From the NCBI RefSeq assembly GCF_029543085.1, contig NZ_CP119967.1, positions 763,501-827,500 on the forward strand: a stretch of 64,000 bases of DNA, in the 5' to 3' direction. Position 1 is the first letter of the stretch. Each line of letters starts with the position of its first letter. Below are positions 17,177-25,367 of the stretch, piece after piece. A program made the translations under genes and the position numbers. The notes beneath the pieces are model-generated. The model was not told where the DNA came from, ran no database searches, and was given only the letters and a program-made list of their open reading frames with translations. This DNA comes from Pseudomonas sp. A34-9 (GTDB taxonomy: Bacteria; Pseudomonadota; Gammaproteobacteria; Pseudomonadales; Pseudomonadaceae).

Positions 17177-18445
17177 TCAGCCCAGATGCGTCTCGTGGCG
17201 CAGCTTGTCGCCGGCCGGATTGACGGCTTCGCGCAGGAAGCCGAAGCCCGTACGGCGGTCGAGGCGAAACAAGGTGTTGGTGACGTAGACGTCTTCGCGA
17301 ATACCGACCACTTCCACCACTTCGCTGACGCAGCGGCGCCCGTCAGGCATGCGCGTCAACTGGATGATCACGTCGAGGGCGGCGCAGATCATCTGGCGCA
17401 GCGTGCGTTCGGCGATGGAACGGCCCGTCAGGCCGACCAGGGTTTCCAGGCGCAGCAGGGCATCCTGGGCGTTGTTGGCGTGCACGGTGCTCATCGAGCC
17501 GTCGTGACCGGTGTTCATCGCGGTCAATACGTCGACCACTTCGACGCCGCGAATCTCGCCGAGGATGATCCGGTCGGGGCGCATCCGCAGGGCGTTACGG
17601 ATCAGGTCGCTGGCCTTCACTTCACCGTGGCCTTCGGCGTTCGGCGGACGGGTTTCCAGGCGCACCACGTGCGGGTGGCCGAGCTGCAATTCGGCGACGT
17701 CTTCGATGGTCACCAGACGCTCGTGCGGGTTGATCAACTGGCTGAGAATGTTCAGCAGCGTGGTCTTGCCGGTGCCGGTGCCGCCGCTGATCAGGATGTT
17801 GCAGCGCTTGCCGACCGCATCCTGGAAAAACTCGAAAATCGACAGGTCGATGGTTTGCATCGCCATCAGGTCGGTGCTCTTGAGCATGTCCTGGCGAAAT
17901 TTACGGATCGACAGGCACGGGCCATCGAGGGCAATCGGCGGAATGATCGCGTTGACCCGGCTGCCATCGGGCAGGCGTGCGTCGACCATCGGCGAAGATT
18001 CGTCGAGGCGCCGTCCGAGTGGCGCGAGGATGCGCTGCATCACGCGTTCGACGTGATGGGCGTCGATAAACCGCAGGTCACTCTGGTGCAGGACACCGTC
18101 GCGTTCGATAAACACCCGGTGCGGGCCGTTGACCAGAATCTCGGTCACTGACTGATCGCGCAACAACACTTCCAGCGGGCCGAAACCGGTGAGTTCGTCG
18201 ACGATCTCCTCGGCCAGGCGCTCCATCTCGTAGCGGGAAATCGCCAGGTGCAAACGGGCGATGTACTCGGCGACTTTGTCGGTGACAAATTGCGCGAGTT
18301 GTTGGCGTGAACCTTCCAGCAGGTTTTTGCCGGACTCTTCGAGGGCGTCGATGATGTAGCGATGCAGGACCAGTTTCAGGCCTTCGTGATCGCTGTTGCC
18401 GACGCCGTTGCGAGGCGCCGCGCCGAAAAGTTTTTCTGCGCTCAT
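17177..18445 (-). CDS. tadA: TadA/CpaF secretion ATPase
   Basis: 422 residues. The T2SSE-type ATPase has Walker A GGTGTGKTTLLN (Lys 227), an Asp box (RLVTIEDVAELQL), Walker B-like RPDRIILGEIRGVEVVD, and a His box STVHANNAQDAL. It drives Flp pilus assembly (and in some species retraction) from the cytoplasmic side of TadB/C. The start overlaps the end of tadZ by 4 bases (ATGA). Confidence 0.92.
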   Translation of the reverse strand: MSAEKLFGAAPRNGVGNSDHEGLKLVLHRYIIDALEESGKNLLEGSRQQLAQFVTDKVAEYIARLHLAISRYEMERLAEEIVDELTGFGPLEVLLRDQSVTEILVNGPHRVFIERDGVLHQSDLRFIDAHHVERVMQRILAPLGRRLDESSPMVDARLPDGSRVNAIIPPIALDGPCLSIRKFRQDMLKSTDLMAMQTIDLSIFEFFQDAVGKRCNILISGGTGTGKTTLLNILSQLINPHERLVTIEDVAELQLGHPHVVRLETRPPNAEGHGEVKASDLIRNALRMRPDRIILGEIRGVEVVDVLTAMNTGHDGSMSTVHANNAQDALLRLETLVGLTGRSIAERTLRQMICAALDVIIQLTRMPDGRRCVSEVVEVVGIREDVYVTNTLFRLDRRTGFGFLREAVNPAGDKLRHETHLG

Positions 18446-19632
18446 GAGGTGCCTCGCAAGCGGTCGAACCAGGTGACTTTAGGCTTGGCCAGGCCCTCGG
18501 AACGTTTGGCCAGGCGTTCACCGAGGGCGCGCAGGCTCTGGGTGAGTTTTTCCCGCGGGGCCAGTTCGAACAGGCTGACGCCCTGGTTTTTGGCGTTCAG
18601 GCGCACTTCCGGGGTGAGGGCCAGCGTAGCGATCACTTCCAGGTTGAAGGTCTTGCCGAGGGTTTCCGAGTTGGGCGCGACGTTGCTCAAGTAGCGATCG
18701 ATCAGCAGGCGTCCGTGGTCGAGCTTCATGCCTTTTTCCCGCCACAGATTGAGCACGGCGAGGTTGCGCCGGCAGTTGAGCACGTTCTGGTCGGTGTACC
18801 AGAGCAACTTGTCGCAGTGGCTGACAAAGGTGCGCAACGCTTCGCTGTCGCTCTGCCCGGTGAGGTTCACGACGATGTGCTGGAAGTGCTGGCGCAGGGC
18901 ACTGAGCAACATGTACAGCTCGGCGGCGCTGGTGTTTTCCAGCGGCTCGTCGTTGCTGGCGTAGGCGAGAATTCGCAGGCCGGCCTCGGCACTGGTGAAG
19001 GCGCTGTCGATCAACGTGGCGTCGAGCCTTCGCAAGTGGCGCAAGGCATCGCCGAAGTGAAACGAACTCTCCAGCCCGAGCAGGGCGAGGCTGTCACCGC
19101 GCGGCAAACCGAGATCGAGCAGCAAGGTCTGCTGACCGCTCTTCTGTACGACCAATGCCATGTGGTTGGCTAGCAGTGCGCCGTCGGAGCTGCTCTGTAC
19201 GCCATACATAACCGTGAGGCCACCCAGTTGCGTGTTCGGTGCCACGGGCGGCAGGCGTTTGCTCAAGCGCCGCACCAGCCCGGCGACTTCACTGGAGCGC
19301 GACCCGTAGGCGACAAAATCCCGGGCGCCGGCGCGCATCGCATTGAGCACCAGCTGATTGTCCATGCCGTCGCCAAGGGCCACGATTGCCAGCATCGGTT
19401 TGGCTTCCAGCGCGCCTTCGATCAACGCGCTCTGGGCGACCACGTGCTCGCGATCCAGGCCGACGAACACCAGGTTGGCAAAGGTCACGTCCACTAGCGC
19501 GAGCAGTTCATCAAGGCTGCCGCCACCGGCGCTGACCACCTGACCGAGCGGCGCGAGCGCGCCTTGCAGCCACTCCAGATCGGTGCTGTTGCGGGTGATG
19601 GCGAGAAAGGTCTGGCTCAGGCTCTGGCTCAT
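18442..19632 (-). CDS. tadZ: TadZ/CpaE localisation protein with degenerate P-loop
   Basis: 396 residues. The N-terminal 130 residues are an atypical receiver domain (VFVGLD in place of the phospho-acceptor strand; DFVAYGSRSSEV). From about 140 comes a ParA/MinD-like domain, but the deviant Walker A (KGGxGKT) is replaced by YGVQSSSDGALLA with no lysine, so ATP binding is doubtful. TadZ sets the polar site of the Tad machine. It overlaps rcpA and tadA by 4 bases each. Confidence 0.83.
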   Translation of the reverse strand: MSQSLSQTFLAITRNSTDLEWLQGALAPLGQVVSAGGGSLDELLALVDVTFANLVFVGLDREHVVAQSALIEGALEAKPMLAIVALGDGMDNQLVLNAMRAGARDFVAYGSRSSEVAGLVRRLSKRLPPVAPNTQLGGLTVMYGVQSSSDGALLANHMALVVQKSGQQTLLLDLGLPRGDSLALLGLESSFHFGDALRHLRRLDATLIDSAFTSAEAGLRILAYASNDEPLENTSAAELYMLLSALRQHFQHIVVNLTGQSDSEALRTFVSHCDKLLWYTDQNVLNCRRNLAVLNLWREKGMKLDHGRLLIDRYLSNVAPNSETLGKTFNLEVIATLALTPEVRLNAKNQGVSLFELAPREKLTQSLRALGERLAKRSEGLAKPKVTWFDRLRGTS

Positions 19633-20870
19633 TGGGATAACCCGCTGCGCTTGTCGAAATTGCCGTTCTCGAGGAAAAACATGCGGTAGAAATTCGGGTC
19701 GTAGTTGCGCAGTTTCTCGCCGGGCAACGACGGTAATTGGGCATCGGCGGCCAATGGCTGCACCAGATGCGGGGTGACGATCATCAGCAGTTCGCGCTCC
19801 TCGCGCTTGATCTGCGAGCCTTTGAAAAAGGCGCCGAGCACCGGGATGTCACCGAGGCCGGGAAACTTGTTCACTTGCGAGCTGTTGGTGGTACTGATCA
19901 AGCCACTGATGACGAAGCTTTCGCCATCGCCCAGTGACACGCTGGTGTCGGTGCGGCGGATGGTCAGGGCGGGTACGGTGGTGCCGGCAATTTGCACCGC
20001 ATTGCTGAAGTCCAGTTCGCTGACTTCCGGAGCGACCTTCAACGCGATGCGATCGCGGCCGATGATGGTCGGTGTCAGGGTCAGGCGGATGCCGAATTCC
20101 TTGTATTCGATCGAGACGCTGTCGCTGCCGGAACTGGGCACCGGAATCGGAATTTCACCGCCGGCCAGAAAGCTCGCGCTCTGCCCGTTCAGCGCCACCA
20201 GACTCGGCCGTGCGAGGGTGTAGGCGAAGCCGCTGGTTTCCAGCGCGTTGATGATCGCCATGGTTTTGCCGCCGATCCACGAGAAGTTAAACAACGAGTT
20301 GTCCACCGGCAGGCGGGGCTGCGGCACGCCGTCAATCGGCGGCAGTGTGCCGGGCGAACCGAAGAGGAAATTGCCACGCGTGCCGATCAGCGAGGCGGTG
20401 GCTTCTTTGAGTTTGGTCCGGCTGACTTCGACGAAGCGAATATCGGTCTGTACCTGGGACGGCAGGCTCGGATCATCTGAGGGCAAAGCACTGTTCAACG
20501 CGGCGGTGGCGGCGCCCTGCACGAATACCATGCTCTGGCGCGGCTCGCTCGAGCACGCCGTCCAGACCATCAGGCTGGTGGCGCCGGGCGCCACACCGGT
20601 GAGTAAAAAGGACGAGCTGCCATTGGCGTGTACGTCGGCGATTTTCGGATCGCCAATCGCCAGACGAGTAATCGCCACCGGGGACTGCACGTCCTGCTGA
20701 AAGCCTTCGCCGATTTCGATCACCGGCGGCATGCGCCCCAGTGCCGAGCAATTACCGACCGCCGCCAACGCGGCGTCCATCGACAGGCCCATCAGTAACA
20801 GGGCGCGCAGCATGGGTTTGAATGTCGGCCTGAAACGACTCTGCATGCCCTTGGATCCTTGCGCAGTCAT
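19629..20870 (-). CDS. rcpA: RcpA/CpaC outer-membrane secretin
   Basis: 413 residues. It has a long signal peptide (basic stretch RFRPTFKP, hydrophobic core MLRALLLMGLSM). An N-domain with the BON-like pattern (PVAITRLAIGDPKIADV, SFLLTGVAPGATSLMVW) precedes the secretin core: VQTDIRFVEVSRTKLKEA, GEIPIPVPSSGSDSVSIEYKEFGI and a C-terminal SLGDGESFVISGLI followed by VPVLGAFFKGSQIKREERELLMIVTPHLV. It forms the outer-membrane channel for the Flp pilus. 4-base overlaps with rcpC and tadZ. Confidence 0.9.
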   Translation of the reverse strand: MTAQGSKGMQSRFRPTFKPMLRALLLMGLSMDAALAAVGNCSALGRMPPVIEIGEGFQQDVQSPVAITRLAIGDPKIADVHANGSSSFLLTGVAPGATSLMVWTACSSEPRQSMVFVQGAATAALNSALPSDDPSLPSQVQTDIRFVEVSRTKLKEATASLIGTRGNFLFGSPGTLPPIDGVPQPRLPVDNSLFNFSWIGGKTMAIINALETSGFAYTLARPSLVALNGQSASFLAGGEIPIPVPSSGSDSVSIEYKEFGIRLTLTPTIIGRDRIALKVAPEVSELDFSNAVQIAGTTVPALTIRRTDTSVSLGDGESFVISGLISTTNSSQVNKFPGLGDIPVLGAFFKGSQIKREERELLMIVTPHLVQPLAADAQLPSLPGEKLRNYDPNFYRMFFLENGNFDKRSGLSQ

Positions 20871-21808
20871 GGGTTTTGTTGGGTGATCTGATTGCCGCGA
20901 ATGATTTCCACCGCCGGCCGCGCCGTGCCACCGGAACCGCCGCTGGCTGGCGTTTTCGGTGCGCCGCTCAAGGCCAGTTGGGTGAACTGGACAAGTTGTC
21001 GGTTGGCGCTGTCGAGATGGGCCGCAGACTGGTCTTCACCGGCCCAGTATTTGGCCAGGCGTTGTTCTTCGCTGCTGCGCACGGCCAGGCGCAAGGTGCC
21101 GGCCTGCGTGGCGAGCATCAGGCGACTGAGCAGTTGTTCCGGCACCGCCAGCACCACGGTGCGCGCGGCGATGCGGCGTTGATCCTGTTTGAGTTTTTCG
21201 TCAGCGCTCAAGGCCGGCGAAGCGGGTTGGCCGTCATTGGTCAGGCCGTACTGATCACCCACCCCAAGCACGCGCATGGCCGGTAGAACGATCTGCGCCG
21301 ACTGTTCCGGATTGCTGGAGTCCTGGCGCAGATAGAGCAGCACATCGACGTAATCGCCGGGGATCAATTGCCCGGCCGCGCCGATCACTTCGTCGACCGC
21401 CACGGTCAATGCGCGCTCATCGCGATGAATCATGCGTGCCAATGAACCGCCGGCGGTGAAGCTTTCATCGTTCAGCCAAGTGCCGGCGCTGAGGTGCCGC
21501 CAGGGTGTGCGGCCGACGGCCTGATCGACGTTGCTCAAGCTGCCCGCCGGTGCACTGCGCAGTTTTTCCACCGCGACATCGGCCGCCGTCAGCGCGGTAA
21601 ACGGCGGCACATCGTGCAGCAACACCACCACCGGTTGGCGGGTCTGGTCTTCGGCGATCGCGACAGTTTTTTCAACGGTGACGGCTGGGGCAACGGGCGC
21701 TTCGGCGACGGGTGCCGGTTGACGACTGAGCACCAGTCCCCAGTAGCCGACAAAAATCGCTCCAAGCAGAAGGATGGCTGCAAGGCCCATGGTGACGCGA
21801 CTGTTCAT
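20867..21808 (-). CDS. rcpC: RcpC/CpaB pilus assembly protein
   Basis: 313 residues. N-terminal inner-membrane anchor (MGLAAILLLGAIFVGYWGLVLS), then a SAF-like domain (about 55-125: VVVLLHDVPPFTALTAADVAVEKL) and the CpaB signature GAAGQLIPGDYVDVLLYL. A periplasmic protein thought to connect the secretin to the inner platform. First gene of the leftward Tad operon; its promoter must lie in the 331-base gap shared with flp. Confidence 0.88.
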   Translation of the reverse strand: MNSRVTMGLAAILLLGAIFVGYWGLVLSRQPAPVAEAPVAPAVTVEKTVAIAEDQTRQPVVVLLHDVPPFTALTAADVAVEKLRSAPAGSLSNVDQAVGRTPWRHLSAGTWLNDESFTAGGSLARMIHRDERALTVAVDEVIGAAGQLIPGDYVDVLLYLRQDSSNPEQSAQIVLPAMRVLGVGDQYGLTNDGQPASPALSADEKLKQDQRRIAARTVVLAVPEQLLSRLMLATQAGTLRLAVRSSEEQRLAKYWAGEDQSAAHLDSANRQLVQFTQLALSGAPKTPASGGSGGTARPAVEIIRGNQITQQNP

Positions 21809-22139
21809 GACGGCTCTCCCTTTCCTGCTGCACTACCCACCGCACTTGCTTACGAGAGAAGTTCCCAATCCGGCAGCTATGAACATGCAACTATTTCGCT
21901 ATTTCCACGCTAGCTGATCCGAGCCAAAACGCCATTAGTGACAGGAAAATAACTCACTAAAGTATGAGTCTTGGCCAATTAACAGCAGCCATCGGCAATT
22001 TCGCGATGTGATTAATCCTTTGTGATTAATTCGTTCTTACAGTTGTTGGGTAGGGCTTTGTTGACAATGCTCAAATGGCACGGTGGAACCTTGCCGCTGT
22101 AGTGCGACGTCGGCGCCAGAGGCGCGAAGGAGTGGATGT
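21809..22139. promoter_or_regulatory. Divergent rcpC / flp control region
   Basis: 331 bases without a gene between the leftward rcpC operon and the rightward flp genes, AT-richer than its surroundings. It holds two direct copies of TGTGATTAAT at 22007-22016 and 22021-22030 (14-base period) and a TTGACA at 22061 with no good -10 partner. The tandem word is a candidate PprB site. No transcript start can be fixed by eye. Confidence 0.5.
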
Positions 22140-22349
22140 ATGTTCCAGATGATTGTTGATTATTTGACGGCCAGAGTTCGTCTGTTGATCAGAAACGAGG
22201 AAGCAGCCTCGGCGATCGAGTACGCGATTGTGGTGGCGATGGTTGCCGTTGTGGTGGTGGCCTTCGTGACCCCACTGGGTAACCGGGTGCTGTTCTACTT
22301 CAACAATATCTTGACCGGACTTGGCGGCACTGCCGTGACCAGACCCTGA
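22140..22349 (+). CDS. flp: Flp type IVb pilin, copy 1
   Basis: 69 residues from ATG 22140 with AAGGAG seven bases upstream; the frame extends further 5' but that part is not pilin-like. It has a basic leader (TARVRLLIRNEEA), then the Flp core ASAIEYAIVVAMVAVVVVAF with the conserved Glu-Tyr pair. In Flp proteins the peptidase cuts after the residue five before this Glu; here that residue is Ala, not the usual Gly. The mature pilin would be about 46 residues. It is followed 18 bases later by a second flp gene. Confidence 0.9.
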   Translation: MFQMIVDYLTARVRLLIRNEEAASAIEYAIVVAMVAVVVVAFVTPLGNRVLFYFNNILTGLGGTAVTRP

Positions 22350-22367
22350 CGACCGAGGAGAACTGCG

Positions 22368-22583
22368 ATGCTCTTTGAGTACCTGATGATTCGTGCCCGC
22401 AGTTTCCTGGCCAATGAGGATGCAGCATCGGCCATCGAGTATGCGATTGTGGTGGCGATGGTGGCGGTGGTGGTCATCGTGTTCGTCACGCCGGTGGGTG
22501 GCCGTGTGCTGGTCATGTTCAACAACTTGCTGGTGGCGCTGGGGGGGACGGCCGTCTCGACCACACCTGCGCCGTCCTCCTGA
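22368..22583 (+). CDS. flp: Flp type IVb pilin, copy 2
   Basis: 71 residues with GAGGAG upstream of ATG 22368. The leader is MLFEYLMIRARSFLANEDA and the core ASAIEYAIVVAMVAVVVIVF is almost identical to copy 1; the tail differs (SVSTTPAPSS-like end, here TAVSTTPAPSS). As in copy 1, the -1 residue is Ala. The two genes form one unit under the control region at 21809-22139, and a duplication is evident. Which copy is the major subunit cannot be told. Confidence 0.9.
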   Translation: MLFEYLMIRARSFLANEDAASAIEYAIVVAMVAVVVIVFVTPVGGRVLVMFNNLLVALGGTAVSTTPAPSS

Positions 22584-22655
22584 GCTGAACGAAGCTCAAT
22601 GCCCGGCTGATGTCGGGCTACACTCGGGTTCACTTTCAGTTTTCAGGAATTGCCC

Positions 22656-23066
22656 ATGACTGCTTCTTCGCTGCCGCGCCAACAGTTGCTTCTGGTTGAC
22701 GATGAAGAGGACGCGTTGCTGGAGCTGGCGGAGTTGCTGGAGGGGGAGGGGTTTGTCTGTCATACGGCGACGTCGGTGAAGCTGGCGTTGCATCATCTGA
22801 CTCGCCATCCTGATATCGCGTTGGTGATCACTGATTTGCGTATGCCTGAAGAGTCCGGGATGTCGTTGATCAAGCGCTTGCGTGAGCATACTTCGCGACA
22901 GCATTTGCCGGTGATTGTGATGTCCGGACATGCGGATATGGAGGATGTCAGTGATCTGTTGCGATTGCAGGTGGTGGATCTGTTTCGCAAGCCGATTTAT
23001 TACGTCAGGTTGTTGGAGACGCTGGATAATTTGTTTCCCAAGCCCAGGATGAACCTTGTTCGGTGA
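22656..23066 (+). CDS. Single-domain response regulator
   Basis: 136 residues from ATG 22656 (AGGA nine bases upstream; a TTG at 22650 is less likely). It is a complete receiver and nothing else: DDEED acidic pocket (15-16), phospho-acceptor D60 in LVITDLRMPEESG, Ser in VIVMSGHAD and Lys in LFRKPIYY. It has no output domain. It lies 72 bases after flp copy 2, separated by a GCCCG/CGGGC hairpin without a T run. A phospho-relay partner or a competitor for PprA phosphate are possible roles. The long structured repeat begins right after its stop. Confidence 0.82.
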   Translation: MTASSLPRQQLLLVDDEEDALLELAELLEGEGFVCHTATSVKLALHHLTRHPDIALVITDLRMPEESGMSLIKRLREHTSRQHLPVIVMSGHADMEDVSDLLRLQVVDLFRKPIYYVRLLETLDNLFPKPRMNLVR

Positions 23067-23068
23067 TG

Positions 23069-23408
23069 GGGGGGGGGCATATCCGTTGCTGCGGTAACGG
23101 CGGCTTAGGGTTCCGCCCTTACGGCGGGTCACTTTTTCCAGACGCCGAAAAAGTAACCAAAAAGGCTTGCTCCTACGTTCGGCCCGCTCGCTGGGGCTCG
23201 GGGTTCCTTCGCTGCGGGATCGATCCGGGCGCAGCGCCTACGGTTTGCTTCGCTGCACCTCCTCTCGCTGTGTTTGGCTTCGCCAAACGGTCGCTGCGCT
23301 CCCACGCCCGGATCAATCCCTCCACTCAGCCTTCCGATGTCGCCCGTGGATCAAGATCAAGATCAAGAGCTGCAGCCGAGCTAACGCTCATCCTGTTGAG
23401 TGGTGAGA
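23069..23408 (+). repeat. Long structured repeat, copy 2 (direct repeat with 12895-13225)
   Basis: Same order of hairpins as copy 1. The hairpin ACTTTTTC-8nt-GAAAAAGT at 23131-23154 differs from copy 1 by matched changes on both arms. One extra GATCAA unit is present near 23355-23366. Starts within three bases of the preceding stop codon, after a run of nine G. Confidence 0.9.
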
Positions 23409-23450
23409 AGCAGAAGCGATGTGCGGTGTGCGCTGTTTTGCTTTGGCTTT

Positions 23451-23500
23451 TCTGTGGGAGCGAGCTTGCTCCGGGCGGCGATCCGACGAAGGCGGCCTGA
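23451..23500. repeat. REP-like unit (GTGGGAGCGAGC type)
   Basis: CTGTGGGAGCGAGCTTGCTC followed by CGGGCGGCGATCCGACGAAG: a single unit of the repeat type found as doublets at 29622-29719, 46581-46673 and 54565-54664. With the preceding long repeat it accounts for the gene-free stretch 23067-23562. Confidence 0.75.
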
Positions 23501-23562
23501 CAGCCGACCAATCTCTGGCTGACAGAGCACTTGGCGCTACCCACGCCTCCTTAGGTAATGGG

Positions 23563-25233
23563 TTACAGCTGATAGCTGAAGCTGATGCTGTACCGCGGCC
23601 GTCGATTGAAGGTGTCCAGGGCTTCATCCGACATGGCCTTCGCTGCTTCCAGTGCGATGTTGTAGTACTTGGCATCGCCAAATCGCAACCCGATCGCGGC
23701 GGATGACAGGTTGTTCGCCCGGACCGGCAGTTCATTGAACCAGCTTCGCGAGCGGTCGAGCACCACGTACGGTTGCAGGATGCGCACCCAGTTGCCGTCG
23801 CGGTTGAAGCTGTAGTTGACCTCGTACGCCACGCCCCAGCCCTTGTCGCCGGACGCTTGATCGTCGGGATAACCGCGACCGAAATTCTGCCCGCCGAACA
23901 CCGCGCGCTCGCTGTCCGGCAGGGTGTCGTCGCTCCAGTACAGCGCGGCCGACAGCACGCCTTGCCAGTTGTCGAAGAACTTGTCGCTTTGCACGCCGGA
24001 CAGCCGCACGCGGAAGAAGTCGAGGTCGATGGCGTCGTTGTTGGTTTTTGCGCCCATGCTGTCGAGGCCTTGGTACACACCGCCGCTGAGGATTCGCAGT
24101 TGGCGGGCATCGGCCTTGCGCCAGTCGCTCTCGAAGGCGAGGGCGCGGATGTCGGTGCGTTCTTCGACGCTCAGCGGGTAGCCGATCACGTTGTAGCGGG
24201 TCTTGTCGTTGACGGCGTAAAGCCTTGAGCCGGCCGTCAGCAGTTCGTTGGAAGCAGCAATCAGCGGCAGCGTGAAGCCGATCGAGTAGCGATCGTTTTC
24301 GCGGTGCGGTTTGAGTTGCAGGCCGTTGTCGAGCAGGACATTGGTGCCGGGGTCAGCGCGGTAACGTGAAGCGGACAGGGCCAGTTGAGCGCCCTCGTCA
24401 TTGACGAACTGGTTGTAGTCGAGGCGGTAGTAATGTTCGTGATCGTCACCCGGTGGAAACAGCCCGCTGAGGCTCAGTTGCTCGCCCATCGAGGTCTGCG
24501 CGTTACTGCTGACGCCGAGCAAGGCCTGGGTGCCGTTGCGGTTATCTTCGGTGGTGCTCAGCGTACTGGTGAAGGGTTTGCGACTGGCCTGGGCGACCAG
24601 GGTTGTCGCGCCGTCGGTGGTGCCGGGTGGTGGAACCTGGGCCTGGATCGTCACGCCGGGAATGCGTGTCATCAGTGTGGTGTAGCGCTCGAAGGTTTTG
24701 CGGGTCAGTGGCCGTTCGGCCTGGATTTTCGCCGCCAGTTTATCGAGCAGGACTTTGACTCGGCCGACATCGCCCTGGATCTGGACATCCCGCACGTAGC
24801 CTTCCACCAGCACCACGCGCGCTACGCCGTCATTGAAGTTTTGCTGCGGCAAGAACGCGTAGGACAGCAAATAGCCGTCCTGCTGATAGCGCCGGGTGAT
24901 GCTGCGCGTGGCTTCGATCAGGTCGGCGAGGCTGCTTTGGTGGCCGATCAGGGGCTTATAGATGTCGGCGAGTTCGTTGAGTGGGTAAAGGGTTCCGCCT
25001 TCGATCTGCACGGTTTGCAGATTGATTTTAGTGTCCATCAGCAGTGGCTGCGCGGCGGCTGCACCGGCGTCCGGCACTTGCACGGGCGCGGCGCTCGGGC
25101 GATAGGCGTCGGCCGGCAGGTTCGGCACGGGCAGGTTGCGGATGGTTTCGTTGCTGTTGAGGAAACTGGGCAGGGTGTCGGCGAGGGCGGCGGAACTGAG
25201 ACTGAGGAACAGCAGGGATGCCATTACGCGCAT
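23563..25233 (-). CDS. TpsB/FhaC/ShlB-type outer-membrane transporter
   Basis: 556 residues from ATG 25233 (GGAG six bases upstream; ATG 25245 has no such box). Signal peptide VMASLLFLSLSSAALA, a Pro-rich linker, a POTRA_2 domain (about 65-145: INLQTVQIEGGTLYPLNELADIY, then YVRDVQIQGD) with a second POTRA region to about 200, and a 16-stranded barrel ending in the aromatic SISFSYQL. The barrel has the conserved loop-6 type motif GRGYPDD. Such proteins export one partner exoprotein across the outer membrane (type Vb secretion). The only candidate partner here is the collagen-like lipoprotein just upstream on the same strand; a terminator separates the two. Pairing is inferred from position. 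Confidence 0.85.
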   Translation of the reverse strand: MRVMASLLFLSLSSAALADTLPSFLNSNETIRNLPVPNLPADAYRPSAAPVQVPDAGAAAAQPLLMDTKINLQTVQIEGGTLYPLNELADIYKPLIGHQSSLADLIEATRSITRRYQQDGYLLSYAFLPQQNFNDGVARVVLVEGYVRDVQIQGDVGRVKVLLDKLAAKIQAERPLTRKTFERYTTLMTRIPGVTIQAQVPPPGTTDGATTLVAQASRKPFTSTLSTTEDNRNGTQALLGVSSNAQTSMGEQLSLSGLFPPGDDHEHYYRLDYNQFVNDEGAQLALSASRYRADPGTNVLLDNGLQLKPHRENDRYSIGFTLPLIAASNELLTAGSRLYAVNDKTRYNVIGYPLSVEERTDIRALAFESDWRKADARQLRILSGGVYQGLDSMGAKTNNDAIDLDFFRVRLSGVQSDKFFDNWQGVLSAALYWSDDTLPDSERAVFGGQNFGRGYPDDQASGDKGWGVAYEVNYSFNRDGNWVRILQPYVVLDRSRSWFNELPVRANNLSSAAIGLRFGDAKYYNIALEAAKAMSDEALDTFNRRPRYSISFSYQL

Positions 25234-25279
25234 AGGACACTCCATGGTCAGAACACAGCACTGGGCTGATTTCTCCTAA

Positions 25280-25316
25280 GAAAAAAGGCGGAAGACTCGT
25301 GGGAATCTTCCGCCCT
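25280..25316 (-). terminator. Terminator between the collagen-like gene and the tpsB-like gene
   Basis: On the minus strand GGCGGAAGA-10nt-TCTTCCGCC followed by TTTTTTCTTA, 52 bases after the collagen-like stop. It should limit read-through into the transporter gene and so set the ratio of the two products. Confidence 0.85.
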
Positions 25317-25367
25317 CAACCAAGCGTAGGCGCTGTAGGTGAGGCCGTCGAATCGGCCAGGTGCAAT

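Noticed and set aside
16217..18151. 644-codon open frame on the plus strand opposite tadB and tadA
   Set aside because: The minus strand encodes clear TadA and TadB with all motifs; the plus frame is His/Gln-rich shadow sequence.
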